NCBI GenBank assembly: GCA_050084515.1
Contig: CM114275.1
Span: 4,588,001-4,652,000, forward strand
DNA: 64,000 bases
Source of the DNA: Blasia pusilla
Taxonomy: Eukaryota; Marchantiophyta; Marchantiopsida; Blasiales
Direction of reading: 5' to 3'
Below the pieces are notes generated by a model that was given only the letters and a program-made list of their open reading frames with translations, was not told the DNA's origin and did not search any database. A program made the translations under genes and the position numbers. This document shows positions 10,141 through 42,155 of this stretch, in pieces; position 1 is the stretch's first letter; every line of letters starts with the position of its first letter.

Positions 10141-11699
10141 TAGAGATGTCATGGCACGATACTTAATCAACGATGCAAAACATTGTAGAGTAACAATGAG
10201 AATTCAAACCCATCAATCAAAAAATCAATGAGCGTTGTTGGACGGCCAACGCACAGTTGATCGGTACACAACTGTCAATTATGAGCTGGTTGCACTGCTC
10301 TTGATGACGTTGAATGGCAGTCAATAACCAAATATTGAAGGTCATTCCTTGGTGTTGAGGATTGTACATGATAGAAGTCAAGCCATGGAAAAAGCTGCAT
10401 AAAAAAATTACGGCATAGGCGGCTATCCAAAATTAGATAGTAACTTGTGATAGTTAAGATATCAACGACGGGATGATAGTGACTAACGCTAACATCAACG
10501 GCATGTCAACTAAGGAGAACGAGTCTATGATATCCTATGCGGAAAATATTACATGTTGAAATTTTATGAGATCTGGTTAAATAATGAATTTTTAGAGAAC
10601 ATAAATAAATCTACAAGATTTTCTTTAAAAAATTCTTTTGTGAGATATTTTGACATGCTCCTATAAAGTTTTTCAAGAATATCATACCAATATGGTTGGC
10701 ACCTAAATTAATTATCCACCCCTTGGAAAAACTTAATCTACATTTTTGTGAAAATTATTTTTTAACTTTAAAAGTCCATTTTTGGCAGTTATGGCCCAAA
10801 AAACTCAAAAAATCGGAGTTCAATTCTCACCAAAAAATAAATGTGCAACTCAATAATCCTCTTAAAAATACAGAATTTTTTTCCCTCAACCATACCTAAA
10901 AAGGGAATTTTTGAACTCAATAAACCCCTAATAACTTTTTATAAAGTAACACCATAATTCCTAGCTCAAATATACAATCATACCGCAGCCCCAAATCTCA
11001 CAAAAAATTGGTAGCGCTTCTACGCTGAATTCTTCAACAAATTGATGACCTGCAAAATTAAAGCAACCAAAGCGCTCAAATATGCTCACACAAGCCTCTC
11101 CATGATTGCTCCGCCCTCCCATTCCATTCCCTACCAAAATTTTGGCAACTTTTCCGTGTGCCTTTCCAAGAATAAAAATTTCTCCATTTGATGGAAGCAT
11201 TAAAAGCTCATGCTCCATTAAGGGCATCTCCATGATTTATTGGCAGGGAACACATTCCCCAACATGCAAACCAACGAAAGAAACTAACAAGCTCCCCTCT
11301 TTACATCTCACATGGTTTGGACCTTGCTCATTCTCTCCCTGTAAAATAAGTAAAAATCTCACAAAATACAAAGAGCTCCATAATTCTCACGCTAACACAA
11401 TCGATTTCTCTCTCAAATAATCAAACCCACTCTAATAGCCCCTAAAAGGCTATTGGGCTATTCACAAGACAAGGAACACTACATCTCAATTGTTTCATAC
11501 TCAATAAGTTCAATAAATAGAGAATGGACCCTCAAGCTTATTCTCCTTGAGACTTCGAATGTGGCTTGCTTGGATTCGTTTCTTTCATTTTTATTCCAAA
11601 TTTTGGACACTAAATAATAATTACTAATCCTATGATAAATATAATATTCATAAATTATTTTATAAATAATAAAATAATCTGGTATTAAGAGAATTAGAG
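10141..11699. other. Gene-free, AT-rich stretch
   Basis: No gene is recognised. From about 10560 to 11660 the sequence is AT-rich with many short A and T runs. The longest open frames (about 90-104 codons near 10961-11420) are antisense to each other, have low-complexity composition and resemble no known protein. Confidence 0.4.
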
Positions 11700-13230
11700 A
11701 GGATGATCTGTATCCGAATGTGTTCCTTCATTCTACCTCAAAACAAAATATTGTAATAGATAAAAGGCTCTTGTCCTCCAAGTTCTTGAGAGTAATAGTC
11801 ATGATGAGGTGTACACAAAAGTGTAGACCGCAAGTACTGGTTCTACACTTACCAAATGATGTGGGGCAGCTCTCTTTCATGGAGCTGTGGCTGAATAGGT
11901 GATTGTTACACCCAGGAGACTCTGCAGGAAATTTCTGCTCACGTATCTCAGACATCAAGATGAGTAATTTTCCAGTCAATTCATTGGAAAGTCTAAGATC
12001 GGCAGTTGCCTACTCACTCTGCAATTGTGAAAGAGTCGCATGAAGTACGCTAGGCATGATTCATTCGTTGCAGTGTTACCTTATTGCCTCCAGATTGGCT
12101 AATTTTAATCTGGACTAAGTGCATACTAGAAATTTAGAAATGCCGGGAAAGTAGGCTGAATGGTTTTACTCGTGTGTGAAAAGTGCTTTTGTTATCCTAT
12201 TAGCCTTCACATGCCACATTCCTCGTACAAACTTTGGGGCAGACTCTCCCACATGGCTACATTAAACTCCGATTGCTTCAGGGAAGGGAATGGACCTCTT
12301 ACGGAATGTCTCTCTCATAAGAATCCATGATGGAAAAACTCTGACCTTCACTAACCAAGAGCTGCTATAACCTATCCAGTAAGGCACGGTCTTCATTCCA
12401 GGACTTACTGAACTTTATGTAGAGATAAGTGAGAAGACACTGCCACAGAGTTCCCGAGGTTTGCTGCAACAATGAACAGCAGCAAACCACGGGAACTCTC
12501 TGTGATTGTGGATTAAGCGTTGCAGATTAAATACCTTCGGATATATAATATATTATCCAGGTCCTCTGGGTTCCACACAAACTAAGTAAGACGCTTTCCA
12601 CACAGAGCAAAACCAAGACATGCAACCAGCTCCAGTCACTCAAGACCGGACTGCACGAATCTGTCTCCCAAGTCTTTGGACTTCCACCAGTAATTCGACG
12701 AACCCACAATATTGCGTTGGAGAGGCGTGGAAGGTAAAAACACTCAATTTCTTTTGTTCTCGGAGTCTCGGAGTCGCTAGGTGTTCCTACGCCGAGTGTG
12801 CAATACGCAGCAGCATGTATCGCACATCAATGAACTATTGCTGCTTACGAAGAAGTCCAATTAAGTGGATCACTTGGTCGGAGCATGAGGATGTAGACAC
12901 CCAGTCTGAAATTCAGGATGTAAAAGGAGAAGGAATTAGTGGCCAACGGTTAAAAGCTCTGACCTCTCCCCAGGTCAACTTGTAGATGTTGGATGAAAAG
13001 ACAAGACTAACAGTCTCACGTGGCAATTGGATTACTCAGGTGGTCGAGAATTGATGCCCACTCGGTGTGGCACCCTCATGAAATCAGTTCATTCTACATG
13101 GAAGCCAGCACTACAAAGTATTTGCGGCTAGGAATGGAAGATCTCAAGCCAAACTTACATTATGGATTGCTTCAGCCAAACCTACATTATGGATTGGTCC
13201 AGCCAAACCTACATTGTGGATTGCTTCATC
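11700..13230. repeat. Composite duplicate of two CHD3-gene introns
   Basis: 11700-12600 resembles 23580-24545 (intron between exons 30 and 29 of the CHD3 gene); a shared landmark is TTACACCCAGGAGACTCTGC at 11909 and 23729. 12610-13230 resembles 37045-37590 (intron between exons 7 and 6), with CTCCAGTCACTCAAGAC at 12629 and 37061. Both halves keep the same orientation and order as in the gene, where they lie about 12.5 kb apart. No CHD3 exon is visible, so this is either a duplicated gene copy collapsed by deletion or a coincident pair of dispersed repeats. Confidence 0.6.
13147..13227 (+). repeat. 27-bp tandem repeat, three units
   Basis: Three head-to-tail 27-bp units begin at 13147, 13174 and 13201. 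Each has the form AGCCAAAC.TACATT.TGGATT followed by GCTTC or GGTCC. The corresponding CHD3-intron sequence near 37565-37590 has a single, diverged unit, so the amplification followed the duplication. Confidence 0.8.
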
Positions 13231-13779
13231 GTGTGGTGCTTTGCTGTCTTCAGACTTCGTGCGCTTAGAGTTCGGGGGATGGGGCAAGGATGGACCACCG
13301 TGAAGGTTAGTTTCTACTCCTTCCTATAAACTTCCAACTCTGATATGTTGCACATTAGCAAAACAACGAATTAGACTGCGGAGGTGTTATCTTTTGAGCC
13401 TGTTTTCAGAGAGAGACTGTACTCATTAAGTCGTGCCTGTCGTAGCCTTGCGACCATAGACCCCACGCACAGATTGGACGGTGTTCTGAGAAAAGAGGAA
13501 GAATAGAAACAAATTCACGTTTGCAAATGCAAAATCGCATCCATATGCATTAATCTCGAAGGTAATGAATGAAGAAAGGCGACAAGTGTGTTACCACTCG
13601 GACAATCTGGAGCACACCAGTAATCCCACTACTGCAGCATTTCAGCATTTCTTGCAGCGAAGGATGTCAACATCATCTCGGACTCCTAATCTAAACGCAC
13701 GAGTCTACGGTGCAATCTATGCTCATTCTTTCTCAGACCCGAAGACTCTACTAAAGCACCGGAAGGCCAAGGGTTTGGT
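13231..13779. other. Region 3' of the plastid L10 gene
   Basis: No further gene is seen. The part next to the L10 stop codon should hold its 3' untranslated region. A 75-codon open frame at 13565-13792 on the opposite strand overlaps the L10 3' end and has no recognisable features. Confidence 0.4.
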
Positions 13780-14517
13780 TCACTGTGACTGACGTTCCTG
13801 CTCCTCCAATTTGGCCACATATGCTTTCAGAGTGAGCACCAGATCACGGGCCGGGGCTTGCAATGTAGAAACAAGGTTGACCGCGGGGGATTGCAAACTG
13901 CCAAGAAGCTTGGCGTAGATCTCTGCTCGGGTAGGCATGGATTCCAACGACTTGAACTCCTCGGGTGAGTAGAATTTTCCCTCGAAAACGGCTCCGCTGA
14001 AGTCATTGTCGACGAGCTTCAATTCCTTCTGCATGTCCCGGTAAGGCTTGAGCGCGGCCGGGATCTCCTCCGTGTGGACAAACAACCAAGCATTCATCCC
14101 TTTCAATGCCGGCTTAAGCGCCTCCCACTTCGTCCCTTCGATGGCCTTTCCTATCAACTTATTCTTAGCGACGATCAAAGTGGTCGATTCCGGCAGACTC
14201 TTCCGCAGACTCTGAAATTGCTTCACAGTCAGGCCCCCGTACTTGATCCCTGCGACGAGATACGCACCTTCCAGCTGCTGCCTGGCCTTCTCTACTGTCG
14301 CGTCCTTCTTCTCACGACTGATAGCCGCCTCCACCACGACCATACCCCTCGAGGAATCCTCCTTCTTCCTCCATAGACAAACCCTCCCTCCCTTCCCAGG
14401 TCGCGTTCCCGCGAACTCAGACCGCAGAGTCACACCCGAGTCCTTGCCGCTCGCCCCTTGGTAGCGAGAAGCCCAAGCAATCGACGCCTGCGCTGCCATC
14501 GCCATAGCCTCCCTCAC
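13780..14517 (-). CDS. PRPL10: Plastid ribosomal protein L10 (bL10c), nuclear-encoded precursor
   Basis: A single uninterrupted frame of 245 residues. Residues 1 to about 65 are rich in Ala, Ser, Arg and Gly with few acidic residues, as in a chloroplast transit peptide. The mature part follows the L10 family from about residue 72 (KKDATVEKARQQLEG) through GLTVKQFQSLRKSLPE, LIVAKNKLIGKAIEGTKW, MNAWLFVHTEEIPAALKPY, AVFEGKFYSPEEF and MPTRAEIYAKLLGSLQSPA to a C-terminal helix (APARDLVLTLKAYVAKLEEQ). bL10 forms the base of the ribosomal stalk, binds 23S rRNA and anchors the L7/L12 dimers that recruit translation factors. The first ATG (14517) gives MREAMAMAAQ; internal ATGs at residues 5 and 7 are also possible starts. 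There is no intron and no sign of decay. Its neighbours are unrelated, as usual for nuclear genes. Confidence 0.95.
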   Translation of the reverse strand: MREAMAMAAQASIAWASRYQGASGKDSGVTLRSEFAGTRPGKGGRVCLWRKKEDSSRGMVVVEAAISREKKDATVEKARQQLEGAYLVAGIKYGGLTVKQFQSLRKSLPESTTLIVAKNKLIGKAIEGTKWEALKPALKGMNAWLFVHTEEIPAALKPYRDMQKELKLVDNDFSGAVFEGKFYSPEEFKSLESMPTRAEIYAKLLGSLQSPAVNLVSTLQAPARDLVLTLKAYVAKLEEQERQSQ

Positions 14518-16929
14518 GAACGAATTCCTACCTTTCTCCGCGAGAGTCCGTCTCTCTACGATCTACTACAAATTGTCAAATGGAGAGAAAGAGAGAGAGA
14601 GAGGGAAGGGGAGCGAGTGGAAAAGAATCTCTCCTCTCTCTCTGTCTGTCTGTGCCCGGCTCCTTCCCTCTCCTCTCAGAGATCAAAACGCACGGAGATG
14701 TGGATAACATGGTTCGAGAACCGTGGCCACGTAAGGGAGCGCCATCGCGAGGCGCGCCGCAGTAGCGTGTAGAGTTCCGTGAGCCACACGCACGTACGCA
14801 GTGAACGCGGTGACGTTGTTTAGTAGGAGAGGGCGCACTCACTTAAAACAGGGATGGGTCGAAAGTACATAAGAGGGACATTCAAACCGTCGCAAAAGTT
14901 AACATTTATAGGACCGGCTAGCTTTTTTCTTTTAATTATAATAGAGAAACATATAGGGTCGGATAGTCACGGCCCTAATTTAAATGCTTAAATTTTGCAT
15001 TTAAATTCCCTAGGGAGACAAGTCGTCTCAGCGGGGAGGGCAGGGCATCCACATGGGTTCGTTGGATATGTGGGAGCCGGGGTGCCGTAGGATGCAATGC
15101 ATATGGCTGCTTGAACTTAGAGATCCGCTTGAATTTAGATCGGATCGCTATTTTTTGTGCACGTTGTTTCTTGCGCACACACCTTTGTGGCTACAATTCG
15201 GACTTGTATTTCCTTCATGCCATCGATTGCTCTCGCATGCCAACTATCGATACTTCAGTACTATTTGACATAACGGCAGCCAGATCCCAAGAATGTTATT
15301 AGAGCAGTGATGTTTGAGTATCCTTGCCGCTTAAACCTCCGCTGAACTTGAGATCATGACAAAGGAATCCTCATGAACTTTGTCACGGCTTCTATCGTCT
15401 TCACGGTTTCGATTGTCTTTCTGGTTTCAGGTCAAGTTTCATTAAAACTCAAAACCAGGGCTGCATGCTGGTTCTTTTAGACTAACCAGGGAATTTCTAA
15501 CACGACGCGATTTGATCCACGAAATTGTAGATTCCATTCGGAAATTAAATCTACAAAGTGGGGAGTAATTTCGAGTGCTTCGGTGTCCAAATTTTTCTAT
15601 AAAAGAAAATTTATTATGTGGGTCGGTTTTACTGAGCATGCCAACACTAGTCAAGCACTAGTTTAGATAAACTACAGTACAATCCAAGATTAGTCCCTGC
15701 TCTCTTGGAACTAATGTTGTTTCAAAAAAATTAAAAGTCTATTTATTCCTATGATATGCAAAACATTTACTTGTTGTCTTATTATCATTTTCTTGTTGTC
15801 TTATTATCATTTTCTTGTTGTCTCATCTATATTATTTTTGGATAGTTCCTTCTTGATGTGCAAACACCTGCCTACTTGACATGTGGCAACTGGGCAGCAA
15901 GAAAAAAAATGGTATGTAGCATTATTAGTTCCGTCACTCCATCATTAGTCCTTTCACTCCCATCACTCTCATCAATCCCTTACTCATGTGCATCACACGA
16001 GCTCTAAACCAATTATCATAAGTCAAGCATATCAGTATTCGCAAATCAAAAAACCACTCCCCAATCATAGTAAAGATATACTCTTCTCTCCAGGTCACAA
16101 TGAAGACTATAAAAACTGCAGGAGATTGAAATTATGTTGTTAAGATTATAAAGTTGTTCTGGAAATGGATGTGGTGCGAATAGAGTGTATTCGATGGGCA
16201 CGTTTTGTCATCTTCGAGGGAGACGACACGAATGACGTTGTCTCCATCAATGTCGCAACGCACTCCTCGAGATAGAGTCATGGAACCGAGTGCTATGGGA
16301 GGATACCAAGAGCCAGGACCATGACCAGTTTAGTCATATAATGAGGTGTCAAGCCTCGATACTATTTGCCCTACACCTCATCTACCATGACATGGAAGTT
16401 CACATTTACTAAAAATAAGTCGATTACGCTAAGCAACGAGGTTTCTGCAAACACAACCTAGCTAGTGTAGTGCACGAGCAAGCCATGTAGTAGTATTAGT
16501 AGTGTAGATACATGCTCAAGTATCGTTGGGGTTTGAGTTCATTTATAAGCATTTAGCAAGAACTACTATCAGAGTGCAATCATAAATTAATAATTGAGCT
16601 TATCTTACATGATCAAATTATATGAAATTTTAAATTTATGTCTTCCATGTTTGATTTTGTGACTTATCATGTAACCCTCTATTTATAATATAGATGAAGG
16701 GAGTTGTCCTTAAAGTCAAAAAATTGGTGACACTATCCACTTTACCTATCTATTTGCATTATCTATTTTAGAACTACATATATGATTAAATTATAACTAA
16801 AAAACATAGTGACCATTCCATCTTCGACATATTTTACATGTTAATCAATAGAAAGGAATTAAAGAAGAAAAAGGGAAGGGTTTTTCTTTCTTTACGATAT
16901 TTAGGCAGCCCATGCTATGTACAAAGGCA
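14518..16929. other. L10 upstream region and gene-free repeats
   Basis: Just upstream of L10 lies a purine-rich tract with an (AG)n run at 14582-14604, which is likely promoter or 5' UTR; no clear TATA box was picked. 15768-15830 is a tandem repeat of about 23 bp (CTTGTTGTCTTATTATCATT, two units and a part). A Helitron-like 5' end follows at 15829. The remainder to 16929 shows no coding signal. Confidence 0.4.
15829..15925 (+). mobile_element. Helitron-like 5' end
   Basis: Starts TCTATATTATT and continues into TTCTTGATGTGCAAACACC and TGGCAACTGGGCAGCAAGAAAA. The same order of words is seen at 19864, 43853-43912 (minus) and 44050-44127 (minus). A 5' TC followed by an AT-rich start and no inverted repeat fits Helitrons. 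I did not find a matching 3' hairpin plus CTRR end, so the limits and class are tentative. Confidence 0.4.
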
Positions 16930-17580
16930 GATATCACATCTTTTAGGATAGATCAACGAGATCTCGTAGAGAGCCTTTGCGGGTAGTGAAGGACAGCCTC
17001 AAGAGGTCAATGATGACCTGTTGAGGCCACGAGTAACCTTAGAGAGCATATTTTCCCTTTGTTTCGGCTCATTTGGAGCCATATAGAGTACCTTACTATT
17101 TATGGTAAGTTCCCATTTTGAGCATAGTTGAATTTATACTTTGGGAAGTGATGCTTGACCCCCTTGAGTAGGTCAAGAGCTAAGGACGTGACTTGGGAGC
17201 ATAGATTACCGTGGAAAGAGCTTGGGAGAGGAAAGGGAATATACTTCCAAGAGAGAGTTTGAGAGCTCATTCTCTCTTTGTTGAACCTCTTCGCATGAGG
17301 CGGCAGAGGTATGGTCCTCCTTGCCTTATGTGTATAACCCCATCCTCTCATTAGGAGAGAGAGAGAGAGAGAGAGAGATTTGTGTGCACCATGTGCGACA
17401 TTGTAAGAGTTCTATCTTATTTATTGGAGATATTTTGGTACTTCTCGTCTTGATGTTTCGATGCCATGAACTAGCATGGGATCATGCATGTTTGTGTGTG
17501 TTCGGTGATGGCGATGTACGTTGTGTAGCGATGTATACGCGCACAACACAAAAGAGTTGCTCGACACTAACGGGTTATCT
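16930..17580 (+). repeat. (GA)n-centred dispersed repeat, possible solo LTR (copy 1)
   Basis: Begins near TCTTTTAGGATAGATCAACGAG and ends near the short palindrome in TGTGTAGCGATGTATACGCG. It contains TTTGGAGCCATAT, TGAGTAGGTCAAGAG, GAGAGCTCATTCTCTCTTTG and a (GA)n run at 17350-17378. It aligns with 58430-59130 and the complement of 60560-61260, and more distantly with 48683-49305 and 49600-50249. No TG..CA ends or coding region are evident, so LTR identity is a guess. Confidence 0.5.
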
Positions 17581-18956
17581 TATGTGAACAAGCTCCTAAA
17601 TATTTTCTTACTATCCATGTTAAGAAAACATTTTCTTTATGTTTGGATGACGCTTCACAAGAACTTGTTTTCTTTAAATATATTCTTTTCATCATTAGGA
17701 GGAATTAGAAACACCAACATGAACATTTTCCTCTCTCCTAGTTTTAACAAACAAGAACTTTCCTTTTTTTTTAAACAAGAAGAGTTGATAACTGAAAAAG
17801 GTAATGTGTGCAGATTTTTTTTCTCCAAGAATATAGAACTGGAAAAGGAGGAGAGATTCTTCTAATTATGGGAAGATTTATAGATCATTTTCCAAGAAGG
17901 TTGGGTCAAGGCCCAAGGGAGGGTGGAGAATTTATTTTCCCCAAATAAGGAAGGTGACAGGGATGGATTTCTAATTTGAAATAAGGGGAAATCTTTTTCC
18001 ACAACCAACAGGTGGTAATGAGGAGTTCTCTAAATTGGAAAAAGAGGAAAAGTAGAGGAAAGCTCACGAAAACCTCAAACATACTTGTTGAGTGAAAAAT
18101 TTGTACAAAAATATATTATTAAAAAATTCCATGAGATGGTCAAAAATCATAAGAAGAAATTTTAAATGAAAAAAGTTAGATAAAAAATTCTTACTAACAA
18201 AAAATAAATAAGAAAAATTTAGCATTCACACATGGTATCCATAGAGTATTTTCCAGTCCTTAATCTATATTATGATCGGAGAACCTATATGAAAAAAAAA
18301 ATTAATATTGGGATAATAAAAAAAATAGCAACGAGCTTAAATTTTGTCTCTTCATTTGAATTTGGCTGCGAGACAAATATTTCATTCGTTAAAATTAGTT
18401 ATTAATAATTTACTTAATGAGTGTTATTTTGATAGGAGGAATAGAGGGGGAGGAGAAGGTCTTGATTGAAATGTTTGGAAGGGTGTTATTCCTGCTTAAA
18501 AATTAAACAAAGTACGAACTAGGTTAAAAATTTGAGATAAAAATATGTTTATTTTTAAAAATAATCATGTTAATTCAGATTTGATACTTTAGGAAAGGAA
18601 AATGAATTTGAATGGAAAAGGAAATGAGTTCATTAATCAAAATGAACTAATTGATTTAGTCAACTAGGGGTTGTTATTTTGCTGGGAAGAGTGGAAGGAG
18701 AAGAGTAGGTATTGCTTATACTTTTATGAAAGGGTGAAATTATTTAGGGGAGTGGAGCATTATTTCAATTTTAATTCAGGACTGAATTTATTTCAAAAAG
18801 TGGAAATTTTTTCCATTTTCATATTTAAAAATTTTTAGTTAAGTTAAAATTTGGGAATTTAAAATACTTATAAATTATTTTGAAAAAGATTTCGTACACA
18901 AGCACATCCATGCTAACTAGTACAAATAGTGTTCTTGGAAGGACATATGTCAACCC
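17581..18956. other. Gene-free AT-rich stretch
   Basis: Long A- and T-rich runs, with no frame of interest. The 114-codon open frame at 17521-17865 is dominated by Phe, Leu and Lys from low-complexity sequence and is not considered a gene. Confidence 0.4.
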
Positions 18957-19284
18957 CAAGGTTGCACGGAAACAGATATGTCTGTCTGGAAATTCCCAAT
19001 GGGTCCCCCGCATGGGTTTTTTTGGTACCCCAATGGCATGTGTGGACTTGGAACGCATGAATGAGTGTGGACCCGGATTAAGGGAGGCCAGTAGGGATCG
19101 AATGGGTATGCACGCTACAAGCCCTCGCCTTGCTCGAGTGTACGTTCAACCCGCCCGCATACTACAGGCATGTCGGATGCCACACGCCAATGTGGGCCTT
19201 AGTTTGGGCTCGGATGCAGGCCGCGGGTACTCGAGCAAGCACGGACATAGGTCCGCAGATATAGACATGTCCGTGCACAACCTG
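18957..19284 (+). mobile_element. hAT-like MITE (copy 4, GC-rich subfamily)
   Basis: Starts CAAGGTTGCACGGAAACA and ends GTGCACAACCTG. Flanks GTCAACCC (18949-18956) and GTCAGCCC (19286-19293) agree at 7 of 8 positions if one base is allowed at the junction. The right half shares GTGGGCCTTAG, GGCCGCGGGTA and GGTCCGCAGA-type blocks with the GC-rich copy at 8784-9277. Confidence 0.6.
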
Positions 19285-22213
19285 GGTCAGCCCTACCACA
19301 ATCCTTTTGTAAGTCCATCTTATGTTAATAGTACAGATTGTAAAAGTGTTTGAATCTATACTATTAAGCAAGGATGCCTTATTAATTTTCACACTTATAT
19401 CTGATTGATACAAAGAAGTGTTTAATTAACATGGCTGATAAAAAAATTTTAAAAGATCGGATTATGTGATGATTTTTCTCGTGCAAACCAAAGGTTTTAC
19501 ACTAATAGCATGAAAAATTGCGTATTATAATACGCAAATGTGAAAATTAATATTATAATACGCAAAATGTGATGTTGAGATAGAGACTTATGGAATTTAT
19601 AGTGACCATGTTGTATATAAGAATGTATTGCACATTTGCGTCTAAAAAAGAAGAGATAAAAAATGAAGAATACCAATAAGAAGAAGTCTTTGATAACTTT
19701 GATCAAATCAAAAGAAAATATTCAATAGTATGTTCAATGTGTGATTGAAGTTTGCAAGGATATGGATCTTGTGAGTTAGCATGGGTAGTGACATCAAAGG
19801 CTCTTTTGATATACTCATTTTCCTTGCAACATAGGATCACTAAATATTTATATGTATATTTATCTATATCATTCTGGGAGAGTGCCTTTTTTTTATTTGC
19901 AATCACCTCTCTGCTTCACATGTGGCAACCGGGCAACAAGAAAATGTTTCTCCTTGTACGGGTAGCAAGAAAATATTTTCCACTCTACACGCAGCAAGAA
20001 AAAAAACTTGCCAACAAGATTAGTCCCTTCACTCCCGTACATGGCGCGCGCTATTCACTGGTAATTATTTATTTACATTTATATGAATGTCATATATCTT
20101 TTAGTATCAATGATCTATTTTATGTTTTAAGCCATTAATTTCTTCCATATTGTTCATACAAAATAATCTTCTTCATTAATGTTGTTTGGATAAAAAGTAA
20201 TAATAGAATTATTTATATTCAATAAAAAATGGAATGAAACCTCAATTTATGTTATCCATTAAGGAATGCGAAATTTTTCATGAATGTCGTGTGTTCTTTT
20301 TTTCACATTTTAACATCAATGACTGAAAATAATTTTCATTAAGATTTTCAAATTCTGTTCTTTGAAAAGAATTTAGTAAGTTCTATATTATTGTCTTGAT
20401 GACCATTTCGAGCATGTTAACCATAATATGAATTGCAACAAGAGAGGAAAACAAAGAAAGAGATTCCAAAATATAAAGATTTCAAAAGAAATGCTCGCTT
20501 TAGTATCAAAGTTTTCAATATGGGAGAACTTCTTTCCATTAAGAGTTTCAAAATTAGTTACTTGAGTTCAGATTGTTATCTTGACTTGGAGCATGTTAGA
20601 TTTTTACCCGAATAAAAAGAGAGGAAAAGTAAGTGTGAAACTTCGAGAGGAGAATGAACGAAACGAAAAAAAAAAATTCAAGATTAATTTTTTTTTAAAT
20701 AAATGTTTAAATCTATATAACAATTGGAAGATGTAGTTTTCTCTAGCTCCTCTTCTATTTGACACGTGTCATTAAACCTCTATCAAAATTACTTTTGTTT
20801 CCTTAAGAGGGTCTGAAAATCGGTTTAGAGTGACGTTATTATTAGTCGCGGACTTGGGGTCCTAACTAGGAGGAATGCAAAGTTTAAGGTTAAGGAGGAT
20901 ATCATCTATATAATTATGGGAGAGTACCCTTGTACGGGTGTCTTCCATCCTGGTGAAACCTGTTTTTTTCGGCCTCTAATTGATTGACAAGTGTTGTTCT
21001 CCCCACCAACCTCTTTCGAAATCCGAGTCTTTGTCATCTCGAACCAATTTTCATCCGCCCGTGCAGGCCACAAGCACCGGCTAGTAGGGACATATGAAAT
21101 TCTAACTTTAGATCAACCCAATCCAATGGAGAAGTGTACCATTCCATCTTCCCTTTGGCATCCTTAACCTCTCCGTCCCACACCAAAGGAGATAGGAAGG
21201 TATGGAAATATGTCAAGACTGAATGAGTTTGATGGATATAGAGGATCGAAGTTCCGGAGATGAAATGATCCCAAAAATGATTTCCTTCAGGCGTTCAGTC
21301 GAAGCATGCAACTCTCTCAGCCCTTTTTCGTTTGGACGTCGCCGTTTGAGGCTGAACCCCCTAATGACCTAAAGGTGAGGTCTTTTTTGGGGGCTCGAGG
21401 GGATTCCTTTGGTTTCATCTGTCCCAAAGCTACGAAGTAAAAATATGAATGATAATCCATTAGATATCGTTGGAACTTTTTACGTCACCGGACGAACAGG
21501 TCTTATGAAAGGATAAACGTTCCTGTACATGGCTAAAACGTCACTTTTGGTCATGCATCTGGGTCATGCATCTGCTCCTGGATAAACATTATTTGCAGTT
21601 TGATGTATTGGCTTCTTGAAGGAAAGGAACCACAACTACGACTTATCAATTTACCCTAAAAAGAAGAAATACAGATTGTACAACACTTCATTCATATTCA
21701 AAGAAGGCTCATCTACCCAAATGGAAGGCCCAAAAGAAAACACAAGTAGAGATTCAACGCATACCAAAGAGAAAACAATCACTGAGAGCCGGAGGTCTAC
21801 AGTTTGGACCTTGATTCCCCATGAAATATCAAGCCAGTTCGTTCCGCGAAAACTATAATGGAGACAGAGTACAACTATGACAAGAAGTCTTAACAATTGC
21901 ATCTACAAAATTCTAAACATCGCAGATTAGCGAGGGATTAAATACTGCGGTTGCCCCCTAGAACATACTTGAACTCATAATTCAAGGGAGTGTAAAAATA
22001 TTGTTACTTTCACAAGAACATGCAACAAATTGCTCATAAGGGGTTTCGCCCTGCAAGTCAGAAAGGAAGAATATTGCCCTCACAGAACCCCACTTCATCA
22101 CATTACCAAGATACTAGTGCGGCTGGAGTCAGAATAACCAATTGACATTGGCTCTCGGCCAGGCTTATGAAGCACAGCTTATTGTGTAAAAGAATGTGAA
22201 ATAGTCTCACTTG
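19285..22213. other. Repeat-rich interval 3' of the CHD3 gene
   Basis: No gene is recognised. Helitron-like TC-starts occur near 19349 (TCTATACTATTAAGC), 19864 and 20914. The part from about 21600 to 22213 lies directly 3' of the CHD3 stop codon and should contain its 3' untranslated region; I cannot place the polyadenylation site. Confidence 0.4.
19864..20060 (+). mobile_element. Helitron-like 5' end
   Basis: TCTATATCATTCTGGGAGAGTGCC is followed by a T-run, GCAATCACCTCTCTGCTTCACA, TGTGGCAACCGGGCAACAAG and repeated AGCAAGAAAA words, parallel to 15829 and the minus-strand copies near 44 kb. The 3' end was not found. Confidence 0.4.

Positions 22214-42155
<19,942 letters not shown>

Noticed and set aside
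13147-13227. CRISPR-like array
   Set aside because: Units are directly adjacent without spacers and the DNA is plant nuclear.
14074-14464. Plus-strand frames of 100 and 73 codons
   Set aside because: Antisense shadows of the plastid L10 gene.
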